64,000 nt of DNA from assembly GCF_030406605.1 (NCBI RefSeq), contig NZ_CP129104.1:2134799-2198798 (forward strand). Direction: 5' to 3'. How positions within the stretch are numbered: the first letter of the stretch is position 1; the number at the start of each line of letters is the position of its first letter. A program made the position numbers and the translations under genes. This document shows, piece by piece, positions 8,317 through 16,143 of this stretch. Below the pieces are notes generated by a model, which was not told the origin of the DNA, ran no database searches, and worked only from the letters and a program-made list of their open reading frames with translations. Origin of the DNA: Curtobacterium sp. 458. GTDB taxonomy: Bacteria > Actinomycetota > Actinomycetes > Actinomycetales > Microbacteriaceae.

Positions 8317-8346
8317 TCGGCGCGGCACGCCGGAGCATCCGTCAAG

Positions 8347-8376
8347 TGGACACCGTGTGACGGACTCCCGTACACT
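8347..8376 (+). promoter_or_regulatory. Promoter of tRNA-Trp-secE-nusG
   Basis: TGGACA (8347-8352), an 18-nt spacer and TACACT (8371-8376), 40 nt before the tRNA. secE starts 19 nt after the tRNA, so this promoter likely serves tRNA-Trp, secE and nusG. Confidence 0.6.
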
Positions 8377-8416
8377 CGACCACCGGAACGCGGATCGGTG
8401 ACGAACCGGGTTCCGA

Positions 8417-8489
8417 AGGGCGGTGGCTCAATTGGTAGAGCAGCGGTCTCCAAAACCGCAGGTTGCAGGTTCGAGTCCTGTCCGCCCTG
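8417..8489 (+). tRNA. tRNA-Trp (CCA)
   Basis: The acceptor AGGGCGG/CCGCCCT, anticodon stem GCGGT/ACCGC and loop CTCCAAA place CCA at 8450-8452. Discriminator G is at 8489. tRNA-Trp directly before secE is the standard actinobacterial arrangement. Confidence 0.97.
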
Positions 8490-8508
8490 CACATCTGGAA
8501 GGGTAGAA

Positions 8509-8787
8509 GTGGCGAGCAAAGACGTGGAAGCGACGGCGGACGACGTCGTCGCCAAGGCGAAGCAGGACCGCGCATCGCGTCGCGGGCCGTTCGCTGCCAT
8601 CGCCCTGTTCATCCGTCAGGTCATCGGCGAGCTCCGCAAGGTGGTCACGCCGACCCGCAAGGAGCTCTTCAGCTACACCGGCGTCGTCCTGGTCTTCGTG
8701 ATCGTGATGATGGTCCTGGTGTCGGTCCTCGACTTCGTGTTCGGGTACGGCGTCGGCTACGTCTTCGGCAACGGTCCGACCGCCTGA
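8509..8787 (+). CDS. secE: Preprotein translocase subunit SecE
   Basis: A 92-residue small subunit of the SecYEG channel in the cytoplasmic membrane. After a charged N-terminal part it shows the conserved amphipathic stretch ([19 protein letters not shown]) and one C-terminal membrane helix (about 61-84). GTG 8509 follows the tRNA by 19 nt and has a weak AGGG-type SD. nusG follows after 75 nt. Confidence 0.95.
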   Translation: MASKDVEATADDVVAKAKQDRASRRGPFAAIALFIRQVIGELRKVVTPTRKELFSYTGVVLVFVIVMMVLVSVLDFVFGYGVGYVFGNGPTA

Positions 8788-8862
8788 TCCGGTCCGACCG
8801 ACCGCAGGCCGGGCTGATCGCTCGCCAACCCGATCCGCACCACCGAACGGAAAGAATCGACA

Positions 8863-9885
8863 TTGTCTGACAACTCCCGCGACGACATCGACCTCGCGAC
8901 GGCTGCCGAGCAGTCCTCCGAGGTCGAGGAGAACCAGGAAGGCGACGTCGAGACCGGCGAGCAGCTCGCTGCCGAGTCCGCTGAGGAGCGTGCGATCTCG
9001 GTCGAGGACGCCGACGACGAGTCCCTCGGTCTGAGCGACGAGCCCGACGACGGCACGGTCGACGCCGGACTCGACGAGGCACTCACCGCCCTGCAGGAGT
9101 CGCGCGACCCCGAGGCCGACGCGGTCGTGGACGACGCCCTCGAGATCGACTCCGCCGACGAGGCCGAGGCCGCCGTCGAAGCGGTCGAGGACGAGGAAGA
9201 GGTCGAGCTCGAGGAGGAGTCCGCCGCGCAGGCGAACGAGACCCTCGCCGCCGACGAGCCCGCCGAGGTCGACCCGTACGAGGCCTTCAAGGCCGAGCTG
9301 CGGATGAAGCCCGGCAAGTGGTACGTCATCCACTCCTACGCGGGCTTCGAGCGTCGCGTGAAGTCGAACATCGAGAACCGCATGGTCTCGATGTCGATGG
9401 AGGACTACATCTACCAGGTCGAGGTCCCGATGGAGGACGTCGTCGAGATCAAGAACGGGCAGCGCAAGCTGGTCACCCGCGTCCGGATCCCCTCGTACGT
9501 GCTCGTCCGCATGGACCTCAACGAGGACTCGTGGTCGGTCGTCCGCCACACCCCGGGTGTCACCGGCTTCGTCGGCAACGCCCACAACCCGACCCCGCTC
9601 CGCTTCGACGAGGCCTTCGGCATGCTGAAGTCGCTCGTCCAGGTCGCCGAGGCCGCTCCGGCCAAGGGCGGCGCGAAGTCCGGCGGTGCCGCGCAGGCCC
9701 AGCCGCAGGCGGAGGTCGACTTCGAGATCGGCGAGACGATCACCATCAAGGAAGGCTCGTTCGCGGGCCTGCCGGGTTCGATCTCCGAGATCAAGCCGGA
9801 GAGCGGCAAGCTCACGGTCCTCGTCTCGCTGTTCGAGCGCGAGACCCCGGTCGAGCTCAGCTTCGACCAGGTCACCAAGCTGTAG
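8863..9885 (+). CDS. nusG: Transcription termination/antitermination factor NusG
   Basis: Binds RNA polymerase and modulates pausing, Rho termination and coupling to ribosomes. The 340-residue protein is long for NusG because of a very acidic Asp/Glu/Ala-rich extension (about 1-140). The NGN domain begins near K152 (KWYVIHSYAGFE) and the KOW domain lies at about 290-335. A Gly/Ala/Gln-rich linker at about 266-286 separates the two. Start is TTG 8863 with a GGAAAG SD. A hairpin follows at 9903-9927, before rplK. Confidence 0.96.
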   Translation: MSDNSRDDIDLATAAEQSSEVEENQEGDVETGEQLAAESAEERAISVEDADDESLGLSDEPDDGTVDAGLDEALTALQESRDPEADAVVDDALEIDSADEAEAAVEAVEDEEEVELEEESAAQANETLAADEPAEVDPYEAFKAELRMKPGKWYVIHSYAGFERRVKSNIENRMVSMSMEDYIYQVEVPMEDVVEIKNGQRKLVTRVRIPSYVLVRMDLNEDSWSVVRHTPGVTGFVGNAHNPTPLRFDEAFGMLKSLVQVAEAAPAKGGAKSGGAAQAQPQAEVDFEIGETITIKEGSFAGLPGSISEIKPESGKLTVLVSLFERETPVELSFDQVTKL

Positions 9886-9902
9886 TAAGCTACCGAGGTT
9901 TG

Positions 9903-9927
9903 GCCCCGCACGCTGAGCGTGTGGGGC
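9903..9927 (+). terminator. Hairpin between nusG and rplK
   Basis: GCCCCGCACGC pairs with GCGTGTGGGGC around TGA, with one G-T pair. It lies 18 nt after nusG. It may end the nusG transcript in part and partly decouple it from rplK. Confidence 0.65.
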
Positions 9928-10006
9928 TTCACCGCGGTCCGGAACGGCCGGGCCCGCGGGAGAGTGCACGGATCCCCGTGCGTTCGATTCCAGGAGGAAA
10001 CAAGTC

Positions 10007-10438
10007 ATGGCACCGAAGAAGAAGGTCACGGGCCTGATCAAGCTGCAGATCAACGCGGGCGCCGCCAACCCGGCCCCGCCGATCGGTCCTGCGCTCGGTC
10101 AGCACGGCGTGAACATCATGGAGTTCTGCAAGGCGTACAACGCCGCGACCGAGTCGCAGCGTGGCAACGTCGTGCCGGTCGAGATCACCGTCTACGAGGA
10201 CCGTTCGTTCACGTTCGTCCTCAAGACCCCGCCGGCCGCCGAGCTCATCAAGAAGGCTGCGGGTGTGCAGAAGGGGTCCGCGACCCCGCACACGGTCAAG
10301 GTCGCCAAGATCTCGATGGACCAGGTCCGTCAGATCGCCGAGACCAAGCAGGCCGACCTGAACGCCAACGACATCGAGCAGGCCGCGAAGATCATCGCCG
10401 GCACCGCGCGCTCGATGGGCATCACGGTCGAGGCCTGA
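10007..10438 (+). CDS. rplK: 50S ribosomal protein L11
   Basis: A 143-residue L11, part of the GTPase-associated centre with L10 and L7/L12. The N-terminal proline-rich segment ([19 protein letters not shown]) and the C-terminal rRNA-binding domain are complete. A strong SD (AGGAGGAA) sits 6 nt before ATG 10007. It is followed by rplA, with which it forms the L11 operon. Confidence 0.98.
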   Translation: MAPKKKVTGLIKLQINAGAANPAPPIGPALGQHGVNIMEFCKAYNAATESQRGNVVPVEITVYEDRSFTFVLKTPPAAELIKKAAGVQKGSATPHTVKVAKISMDQVRQIAETKQADLNANDIEQAAKIIAGTARSMGITVEA

Positions 10439-10512
10439 TCCACACCCCCAACACCCTTCCGTGGGAGAGCCTCGCCGGCTCGTCAACCACGTAGCTCCCA
10501 GAGGAGAACACC

Positions 10513-11202
10513 ATGGCGAAGAAGTCCAAGGCCTACCAGGCCGCGGCCGCGAAGATCGAGGCCGACAAGTTCTACACCCCGACCGAGGCCGTCGCCCTCG
10601 CGAAGGAGACCGGCTCGGCGAAGACCGACTCCACCGTCGAGGTCGCGCTCAAGCTCGGCGTCGACCCGCGCAAGGCGGACCAGATGGTCCGCGGCACGGT
10701 CATCCTGCCGCACGGCACGGGCAAGACCGCCCGCGTCATCGTCTTCGCGGTCGGTGCTGCTGCTGAGGCCGCCATCGCCGCCGGTGCCGACGAGGTCGGT
10801 GGCGACGAGCTCATCCAGAAGGTCGCCGACGGCTACACCGCCTTTGACTCGGCCGTCGCGACCCCGGACCTCATGGGCAAGGTCGGCCGTCTGGGCAAGG
10901 TGCTCGGCCCGCGTGGCCTCATGCCGAACCCGAAGACCGGCACCGTGACCCCGAACGTCGCGCAGGCCGTCAACGACATCAAGGGCGGCAAGATCGAGTT
11001 CCGCGTCGACAAGCACGCCAACGTGCACTTCGTCGTCGGCAAGGCCTCGTTCACGCCGGAGCAGCTCGACGAGAACATCTCGGCCGCGCTCGAGGAGATC
11101 GTCCGCCTCAAGCCGAGCTCCTCGAAGGGCCGCTACATCACGAAGGGGTCCGTCGCGACCACCTTCGGCCCGGGCATCCCGCTCGACGTCAACAGCATCT
11201 GA
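10513..11202 (+). CDS. rplA: 50S ribosomal protein L1
   Basis: A 229-residue L1, of normal length and with the family signature around residues 120-160 ([19 protein letters not shown]). L1 forms the mobile L1 stalk and in other bacteria represses its own operon. SD GAGGAG is close to ATG 10513. The 74-nt gap after rplK has a weak TGGGAG/CTCCCA pairing (10462-10500). The 3' end is unusual: the last 10 codons with the stop, plus 24 nt, recur twice downstream as a 54-bp tandem duplication. Confidence 0.98.
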   Translation: MAKKSKAYQAAAAKIEADKFYTPTEAVALAKETGSAKTDSTVEVALKLGVDPRKADQMVRGTVILPHGTGKTARVIVFAVGAAAEAAIAAGADEVGGDELIQKVADGYTAFDSAVATPDLMGKVGRLGKVLGPRGLMPNPKTGTVTPNVAQAVNDIKGGKIEFRVDKHANVHFVVGKASFTPEQLDENISAALEEIVRLKPSSSKGRYITKGSVATTFGPGIPLDVNSI

Positions 11203-11310
11203 CGACCTTCGGCGCGGTGCTCACAAGGCATCCCGTTCGACGTCGACAGCATCTGACGACCTTCGGCGCGGTGCTCACACGGCATCCCGTTCGACGTCGA
11301 CAGCATCTGA
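11173..11310. repeat. 54-bp tandem duplication of the rplA 3' end (two full copies plus a partial third)
   Basis: The segment starting GGCATCCCG begins at 11173, 11227 and 11281, a period of exactly 54 bp. Each copy carries the terminal codons of rplA (GIPxDVxSI) and a TGA. Copies 2 and 3 are identical over this part and differ from the genuine 3' end at two bases, so the second duplication is younger than the first. Confidence 0.93.
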
Positions 11311-11325
11311 TCCGCTGATCAGTCC

Positions 11326-11360
11326 GAGAAGACCCGCACCGGTTCGGTGCGGGTCTTCTC
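11326..11360 (+). terminator. Terminator of the rplK-rplA operon
   Basis: A perfect 15-bp stem starting GAGAAGACCCGC with a GGTTC loop, 15 nt after the last repeat copy. Confidence 0.85.
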
Positions 11361-11382
11361 GTCGTCCGGGGCGATGTCCCGA

Positions 11383-11388
11383 TAGCGT
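11383..11388 (+). promoter_or_regulatory. -10 element of the six-helix membrane protein gene, leaderless type
   Basis: TAGCGT ends 6 nt before GTG 11395. Confidence 0.55.
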
Positions 11389-11394
11389 GGCGAC

Positions 11395-12003
11395 GTGCGC
11401 ACGCTCGTCAACGCCCTCCGGCTCATCGCGGTCATCGCCACCGCCTCCGCGATCCTCGCGCAGTGGCTCGTCAGCTCCCGGTCGCCGGAGTACAACCCGT
11501 TCAACTTCTTCGGGTACTTCACGATCCAGTCGAACATCGTCATCGCGGTCGCCCTCGCCGTGACGCTCGTCGTGGCGTTCCGGTCGAAGCGTGAGCCGCT
11601 CCGGTTGTCGGTGTTCCGCGGGGCCGCCACGGTCTACATCGCGACGACGGGGGTCGTGTACAACACGCTGCTCACCGGAGCCGCCGTCGAGAACACCGTG
11701 CCGTGGTCGAACGACGTGCTCCACAAGTGGATCCCGCTCTACGCCGTGCTCGACTGGCTGCTCTTCTCGGACCGGGGCAGGCTGCTGCTCCGGCACGTGT
11801 GGTGGTTCCTGATCTACCCTGCCGTCTGGCTCGTGGTCGTCCTGGTCCGCGGCGCGACCGACGGGTGGGTGCCGTACCCGTTCCTGAACCCGTCGCTCGG
11901 GTACGGCGTCATCGCGCTGTACTGCCTCGGCGTCGCGGTCTTCATCGCGCTGATGGGCGTGCTCGTCGTGGGGATGAGCCGACTCCGGATCGTGAAGGTC
12001 TAG
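11395..12003 (+). CDS. Pr6Pr family integral membrane protein
   Basis: A 202-residue protein with about six membrane helices separated by short loops. The pattern FGYFTIQSN after helix 1 and the HKWIPLYAVLDW segment in the middle match the Pr6Pr/FAR-17a/AIG1-like group; no biochemical role is known to me. It has a putative leaderless promoter and no operon partner. Its TAG stop overlaps the TAG stop of the convergent nuclease gene in a shared CTAG, with no terminator between them. Confidence 0.75.
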   Translation: MRTLVNALRLIAVIATASAILAQWLVSSRSPEYNPFNFFGYFTIQSNIVIAVALAVTLVVAFRSKREPLRLSVFRGAATVYIATTGVVYNTLLTGAAVENTVPWSNDVLHKWIPLYAVLDWLLFSDRGRLLLRHVWWFLIYPAVWLVVVLVRGATDGWVPYPFLNPSLGYGVIALYCLGVAVFIALMGVLVVGMSRLRIVKV

Positions 12004-12728
12004 ACCCGGTCGCGGCGGAGGGTGTCGAGCACCCGGTCGGCGAGGTCGATGAGGACCCGGATCTGGTCGTCGTCGCGGTCGACCCAGCGGCACTCGGGCG
12101 CGTCGTGCGCGGGGACGAAGTCGTCGTGGCGCTCCCAGACGAACAGGGTGCGGTCGGCCCCGAGCACGTACTGCTGCCACCAGATCTGCCGGAGGTAGTG
12201 CCGGGGGATGCTCCGCCAGCCCTTCGCGGTCGTCTTGATCTCGGCGAGCACGAGTCGCCCGTCACCGTCGTGTCCGACGCCGTCGGGTGTGGCGAGGTGT
12301 GCACGGTTCGCGGCGGCGTGGAAGAGGTGTGCGGACGGCTCGATGCCGTGCGTCGCAGCGACCCAGGCAGCGATGACGGGCTCGCGCTCCCGGCCGTGCT
12401 CGGTGTACACGTTGCCCGAGAACCGGGAGCCGTAGCGCTTGTCGGCGACGACGGCGTGGACCGCGCGGAGCGAGGCGAGCCGGGCGACGTCGGTCGCCGT
12501 GATGCCCATGGCCCGCGCGCGGAGCCACGCCATCCGGTCCGAGGAGTGCGCGACGATGCGCTCGGTGTGCCCCCGCAGGACCGTGAACGTGTCGTGCTGC
12601 ACGCCCACCGCATGTGCCGAGGAGCCGGGACCGGCCGTCCGCGCACCCGGCGCCGGCGCGGCGGAGGCGAGCTCCGCCTCCAGTCCGGGGTCCAGGTCGC
12701 CCCACAGGGTGGGCTGCACGATCGTCAC
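12000..12728 (-). CDS. YqaJ-type viral recombinase/exonuclease family protein
   Basis: A 242-residue PD-(D/E)XK nuclease of the YqaJ group, related to phage lambda exonuclease. Motifs in order: GITATD (75-80), HGREREP (111-117, the conserved glutamate region), the acidic D155 followed by the E163-I-K165 catalytic pair, and Q181/Q186 of the family's final QxxxxQ helix. It lies alone, with no phage genes nearby. Start is GTG 12728; GAGAAT, a weak -10, ends 6 nt before it. A chromosomal DNA-repair or end-processing role is inferred. Confidence 0.78.
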   Translation of the reverse strand: MTIVQPTLWGDLDPGLEAELASAAPAPGARTAGPGSSAHAVGVQHDTFTVLRGHTERIVAHSSDRMAWLRARAMGITATDVARLASLRAVHAVVADKRYGSRFSGNVYTEHGREREPVIAAWVAATHGIEPSAHLFHAAANRAHLATPDGVGHDGDGRLVLAEIKTTAKGWRSIPRHYLRQIWWQQYVLGADRTLFVWERHDDFVPAHDAPECRWVDRDDDQIRVLIDLADRVLDTLRRDRV

Positions 12729-12776
12729 CCGACGATTCTCACCCCGCCCACCGACGCGACGGAAACCGACGCGCGG

Positions 12777-13988
12777 TCAGGACACCAGTGCGCGTCCCTC
12801 GGCGAACGCGACGAGCTCGTCGACGCCCGCGGGGGAGAGCGCGTAGTCGATCGCGAGCGCCGCCGCCCCGTGCAGCGCCGCGTGCGAGCCCGCCCGGGAC
12901 TGCGCGATCACGAGGTGCTCCGTCGCGAGCGGCATCGACCGGGCGTACACGACCTCGCGGACACCGGCGAGGAGGTGCTCGCCGGCGCGGGTGACGGACC
13001 CGCCGAGCACGATCACGGACGGGTTCATGAGCGACACGCAGGTGGCGAGCACCTCGCCGATGTCCCGCCCGGCCTGCCGGACCGCGGCGATGGCGTCGAG
13101 GTCGGCTCGCGAGACGAGGTCGATCACGTCCCCGCTCGTGTGGACCTCGCGGCCCTTGGCGCGCAGCGCGCGGGCGATCGCCGGACCGGACGCGACGGCC
13201 TCGAGGCAGCCGGTGTTGCCGCAGTGGCACGGGATGTCCTCGGCCCGGCCGACCCGGACGTGGCCGATGTCGCCCGCGGTGCCCTGGGCACCGCGTTGCA
13301 GGACGCCGTCGGAGACGATGCCGGAGCCGATGCCGGTGGCGACCTTCACGAAGAGCAGGTGGTCGACGTCGGTCCAGCCGCGCTGCCGTTCGCCGAGCGC
13401 GGCGATGTTGACGTCGTTGTCGAGGAGGACGTGGGCGGCGACGTGCTGCCGGAGCCACCCGGGCACGTCGAAGCCGTCCCATCCGGGCATGATCGGGGGG
13501 TTCGCCGGGCGTCCGGTGGAGAACTCCACGGGTCCGGGCACGCCGATGCCGATGGCGATGACGTCGTCGCGGGTGCGTCCGACCTCGGCGAGCAGTTCGT
13601 CGATCACGGAGACCAGCCACGACAGCGTCGGCACGGGTCCGGCGGCGATGTCGATGCGCGCGTCCCGGGAGGCGAGCGGCGCCCCGGTGAGGTCGGTCAC
13701 GGCGACCCGTCCGTGCGAGGCGCCGAGGTCCGCGGCGACCACGAGCCGGGCGCGGGGCACCAGGGCGACCTGCGCTGGCGGCCGTCCACCGGTCGAGGCG
13801 GCGGTCTCCACCGGTCCGACGAGTCCGACCTCGATGAGGGCATCGAGGCGCACGCCGATCGTCGAGCGTGCCATCCCCGTCAGGGCGGCGAGCTCGGCCC
13901 GGGTCCGTGGCACGCCGTCACGGAGGATCTGGAAGAGCTCGCTCGTCCCGACCGGAGGCGACGCTGCCGTCCGAGTCAAGTCGACCAT
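12777..13988 (-). CDS. ROK family transcriptional regulator
   Basis: A sugar-responsive repressor, probably of the divergent isomerase/ABC operon. The 403-residue protein has an N-terminal winged helix-turn-helix (about 14-70, with TRAELAALTGMARSTIGVRL) and a ROK sugar-kinase-like domain. The ROK signature includes DNDVN at 190-194 and the zinc site H243 with C254, C256 and C261 in CHCGNTGC. ATG 13988 was chosen over an in-frame TTG at 14024, since the extra residues add nothing to the HTH domain. The effector is unknown. Confidence 0.9.
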   Translation of the reverse strand: MVDLTRTAASPPVGTSELFQILRDGVPRTRAELAALTGMARSTIGVRLDALIEVGLVGPVETAASTGGRPPAQVALVPRARLVVAADLGASHGRVAVTDLTGAPLASRDARIDIAAGPVPTLSWLVSVIDELLAEVGRTRDDVIAIGIGVPGPVEFSTGRPANPPIMPGWDGFDVPGWLRQHVAAHVLLDNDVNIAALGERQRGWTDVDHLLFVKVATGIGSGIVSDGVLQRGAQGTAGDIGHVRVGRAEDIPCHCGNTGCLEAVASGPAIARALRAKGREVHTSGDVIDLVSRADLDAIAAVRQAGRDIGEVLATCVSLMNPSVIVLGGSVTRAGEHLLAGVREVVYARSMPLATEHLVIAQSRAGSHAALHGAAALAIDYALSPAGVDELVAFAEGRALVS

Positions 13989-14024
13989 GCGGCGAGTAGA
14001 GCACACATCGAACAGGACACGCAA

Positions 14025-14084
14025 CGAAGTGCGTCGAAGTGTTCGGGACTTTTGCTTGACCGCCGTCAGAAGTGGTCATAGTGT
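14025..14084 (+). promoter_or_regulatory. Promoter of the sugar operon with a 10-bp direct repeat
   Basis: TTGACC (14056-14061), a 17-nt spacer and TAGTGT (14079-14084) form the best sigma-A-like promoter in the window. Upstream, CGAAGTG occurs at 14025 and 14035, one helical turn apart, in the gap shared with the divergent ROK gene; it is a candidate operator. Confidence 0.65.
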
Positions 14085-14132
14085 GACGCTCGGTCAGTGA
14101 CGACCGCACCGTCTCGACGAGGAGAACCCCTG

Positions 14133-14879
14133 GTGACACAACCGCTCTCGGTCCAGCTCTACACCGTCCGCGACGCCCTCTCGGCCGATCTGCCCGGCAC
14201 GCTGCAGCGCATCGCCGACATCGGCTACACGAACGTCGAACTCTTCGGTTACGTCGACCGTGCCGCGGAGCTGCGCGACGCGCTCGCTGCCGCCGGGCTC
14301 GCCGCGCCGAGCGGACACGCGCGACTGTTGGACGCCGGCGAGCAGGACCTCGAGGCGATCTTCCACGCGAGCGTCACCGCCGGCATGACGACGCTCATCG
14401 ACCCGCACATCGACGAGTCCCGCTGGACCACCCGCGAGGACGTCGAGGCGATCGCCCGCGAGCTGAGCGCCCTCGCGCCCCGCGCCGCCGACCACGGCCT
14501 GACCCTCGGCTACCACAACCACGCGTTCGAGTTCTCGAACCGCATCGACGGCACGAGTGCCTACGAGGTCTTCGCGGACGCGCTGTCCGACGACGTCGTG
14601 CTCGAGCTCGACACCTACTGGGTGACGGTCGGCGGCGACGACCCGGTCGCGGTCATCGGCAAGTACGGCGACAAGGTGCAGTTCCTCCACGTCAAGGACG
14701 GCGACGGCTCGCACGACGACGAGAAGCAGGTCGCGGTCGGCGACGGCATCATGCCGGTCCGCGAGATCCTCGCGGCGGCGCCGGACGCGCTGCACGTCGT
14801 CGAGCTCGACGGCCACGAGGGCGACGTGTTCCAGGCCGTGGCCGACTCGTACACGTTCCTGCAGGGGGCCCGCGCATGA
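14133..14879 (+). CDS. Sugar phosphate isomerase/epimerase (xylose-isomerase-like TIM barrel)
   Basis: A 248-residue AP-endonuclease-2-type TIM barrel. Likely metal and substrate residues lie in NVELFG, GYHNHAFEF, LELDTYWV, HVKDG and VELDGHEGD, in the order expected for this family. GTG 14133 follows an AGGAG SD and gives the usual start at QLYTVRD. It overlaps the next gene by 4 nt (ATGA). Together with the Gfo/Idh/MocA enzyme it probably epimerises or isomerises a keto-sugar or inositol-type compound brought in by the ABC transporter; the substrate is not readable. Confidence 0.87.
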   Translation: MTQPLSVQLYTVRDALSADLPGTLQRIADIGYTNVELFGYVDRAAELRDALAAAGLAAPSGHARLLDAGEQDLEAIFHASVTAGMTTLIDPHIDESRWTTREDVEAIARELSALAPRAADHGLTLGYHNHAFEFSNRIDGTSAYEVFADALSDDVVLELDTYWVTVGGDDPVAVIGKYGDKVQFLHVKDGDGSHDDEKQVAVGDGIMPVREILAAAPDALHVVELDGHEGDVFQAVADSYTFLQGARA

Positions 14880-16063
14880 CCGACAGCTCGACCGGCACCG
14901 AGAGCACCGGCACCGCAACCACCGGCACCGACACCACGACGGCCGCCGGCGCCACCCGCCGCACCGGCCCGGTCGGCGTCGGGGTCATCGGCGCCGGCGT
15001 CATCTCGGACCAGTACCTCTCGAACCTCACGGTCTTCCCGGACGTCGCGGTGCACTTCATCGCCGACATCGACCTGCCGCGCGCAGCCGCCCAGGCCGAG
15101 AAGTGGGGGGTCCCGGGCTCCGGCACGGTCGAGGAGCTGCTCGCGCACGACGACATCGAGATCGTCGTCAACCTGACGATCCCGGCCGCCCACGTCGAGG
15201 TCGCCCTGCAGATCCTCGCCGCGGGCAAGCACGTGTGGGGCGAGAAGCCGTACGCCCTCGACCGCGAGAGCGCCACCCGGCTCCGTGACGCCGCGGTCGC
15301 CGCCGGCACGACGGTCAGCGTCGCGCCCGACACCTTCCTCGGTGCCGGCCTCCAGACCGCGCTCCGGACCGTCCGCGAGGGCCGCATCGGCACCCCGCTC
15401 AACGGCCTGACGCTGTTCCAGAGCCCCGGCCCCGAGTCCTGGCACCCGAGCCCCGAGTTCCTCTTCGCGGTCGGCGCCGGCCCACTGTTCGACATCGGCC
15501 CGTACTACCTCACGACCCTCGTGCAGGTGTTCGGCCCGGTCTCGAAGGTCACGGCCACCGCGTCGAAGGCCCGTGCGACCCGTGTCATCGGCTCCGGGCC
15601 GAAGGCGGGCACGGAGTTCCCCGTCGAGGTCCCGACGAACCACTCGGCGCTCATCGAGTTCGAGAACGGCGGGAGTGCGCAGAGCGTCTTCTCGTTCGAG
15701 TCGACCCGCGGTCGCACCGGCTTCGTCGAGATCGCGGGGGAGACGGGCACGATCGTGTTCCCGGACCCGAACAACTTCGACGGCGACACCGAGCTGTACG
15801 CGGCCGGCGCCGACGAGCCCGAGACGATCCCCGCGGTCGGCTCCACCTACTCGCGCGGCACGGGCGTGGTCGACCTCGCCCGCTCCGTCCGCGCCGGTGT
15901 CGGCAACCGGGTCCCCGGTGCCCTCGCCTTCCACGTCCTCGACGTGATGGTCTCCATCGCCGAGAGCGCCGAACGTGGGGAGGCGGTGCTCGTCGAGAGC
16001 ACCGTCGACCCCTCCCCGACCCTCCCCGAGGGTTGGGACCCCGCGGAGTCGACCCTGGCCTGA
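14876..16063 (+). CDS. Gfo/Idh/MocA family NAD(P)-dependent oxidoreductase
   Basis: A 395-residue sugar or polyol dehydrogenase. After a Thr/Gly-rich N-terminal tail of about 32 residues comes the Rossmann motif GVIGAGVIS, then the conserved GEKPYALD with the catalytic-region lysine. A C-terminal alpha/beta domain of the family follows. Translation is coupled to the isomerase gene (ATGA). It would oxidise a ring hydroxyl of the imported sugar. The Ser/Thr/Gly tail is unusual; a later start at a GTG near residue 37 is possible but would remove part of the Rossmann fold. Confidence 0.9.
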   Translation: MTDSSTGTESTGTATTGTDTTTAAGATRRTGPVGVGVIGAGVISDQYLSNLTVFPDVAVHFIADIDLPRAAAQAEKWGVPGSGTVEELLAHDDIEIVVNLTIPAAHVEVALQILAAGKHVWGEKPYALDRESATRLRDAAVAAGTTVSVAPDTFLGAGLQTALRTVREGRIGTPLNGLTLFQSPGPESWHPSPEFLFAVGAGPLFDIGPYYLTTLVQVFGPVSKVTATASKARATRVIGSGPKAGTEFPVEVPTNHSALIEFENGGSAQSVFSFESTRGRTGFVEIAGETGTIVFPDPNNFDGDTELYAAGADEPETIPAVGSTYSRGTGVVDLARSVRAGVGNRVPGALAFHVLDVMVSIAESAERGEAVLVESTVDPSPTLPEGWDPAESTLA

Positions 16064-16143
16064 CGGCCGGGCGACACCCCGCACACAGCAGCACCCGACA
16101 GCACCATCCCTGCACCATCTCAACGACGAGAAAGTAGAGAGTC

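Noticed and set aside
14615..16123. A 502-codon minus-strand frame opposite the Gfo/Idh/MocA gene
   Set aside because: It is a shadow of the plus-strand dehydrogenase, which has the Rossmann motif and EKP.
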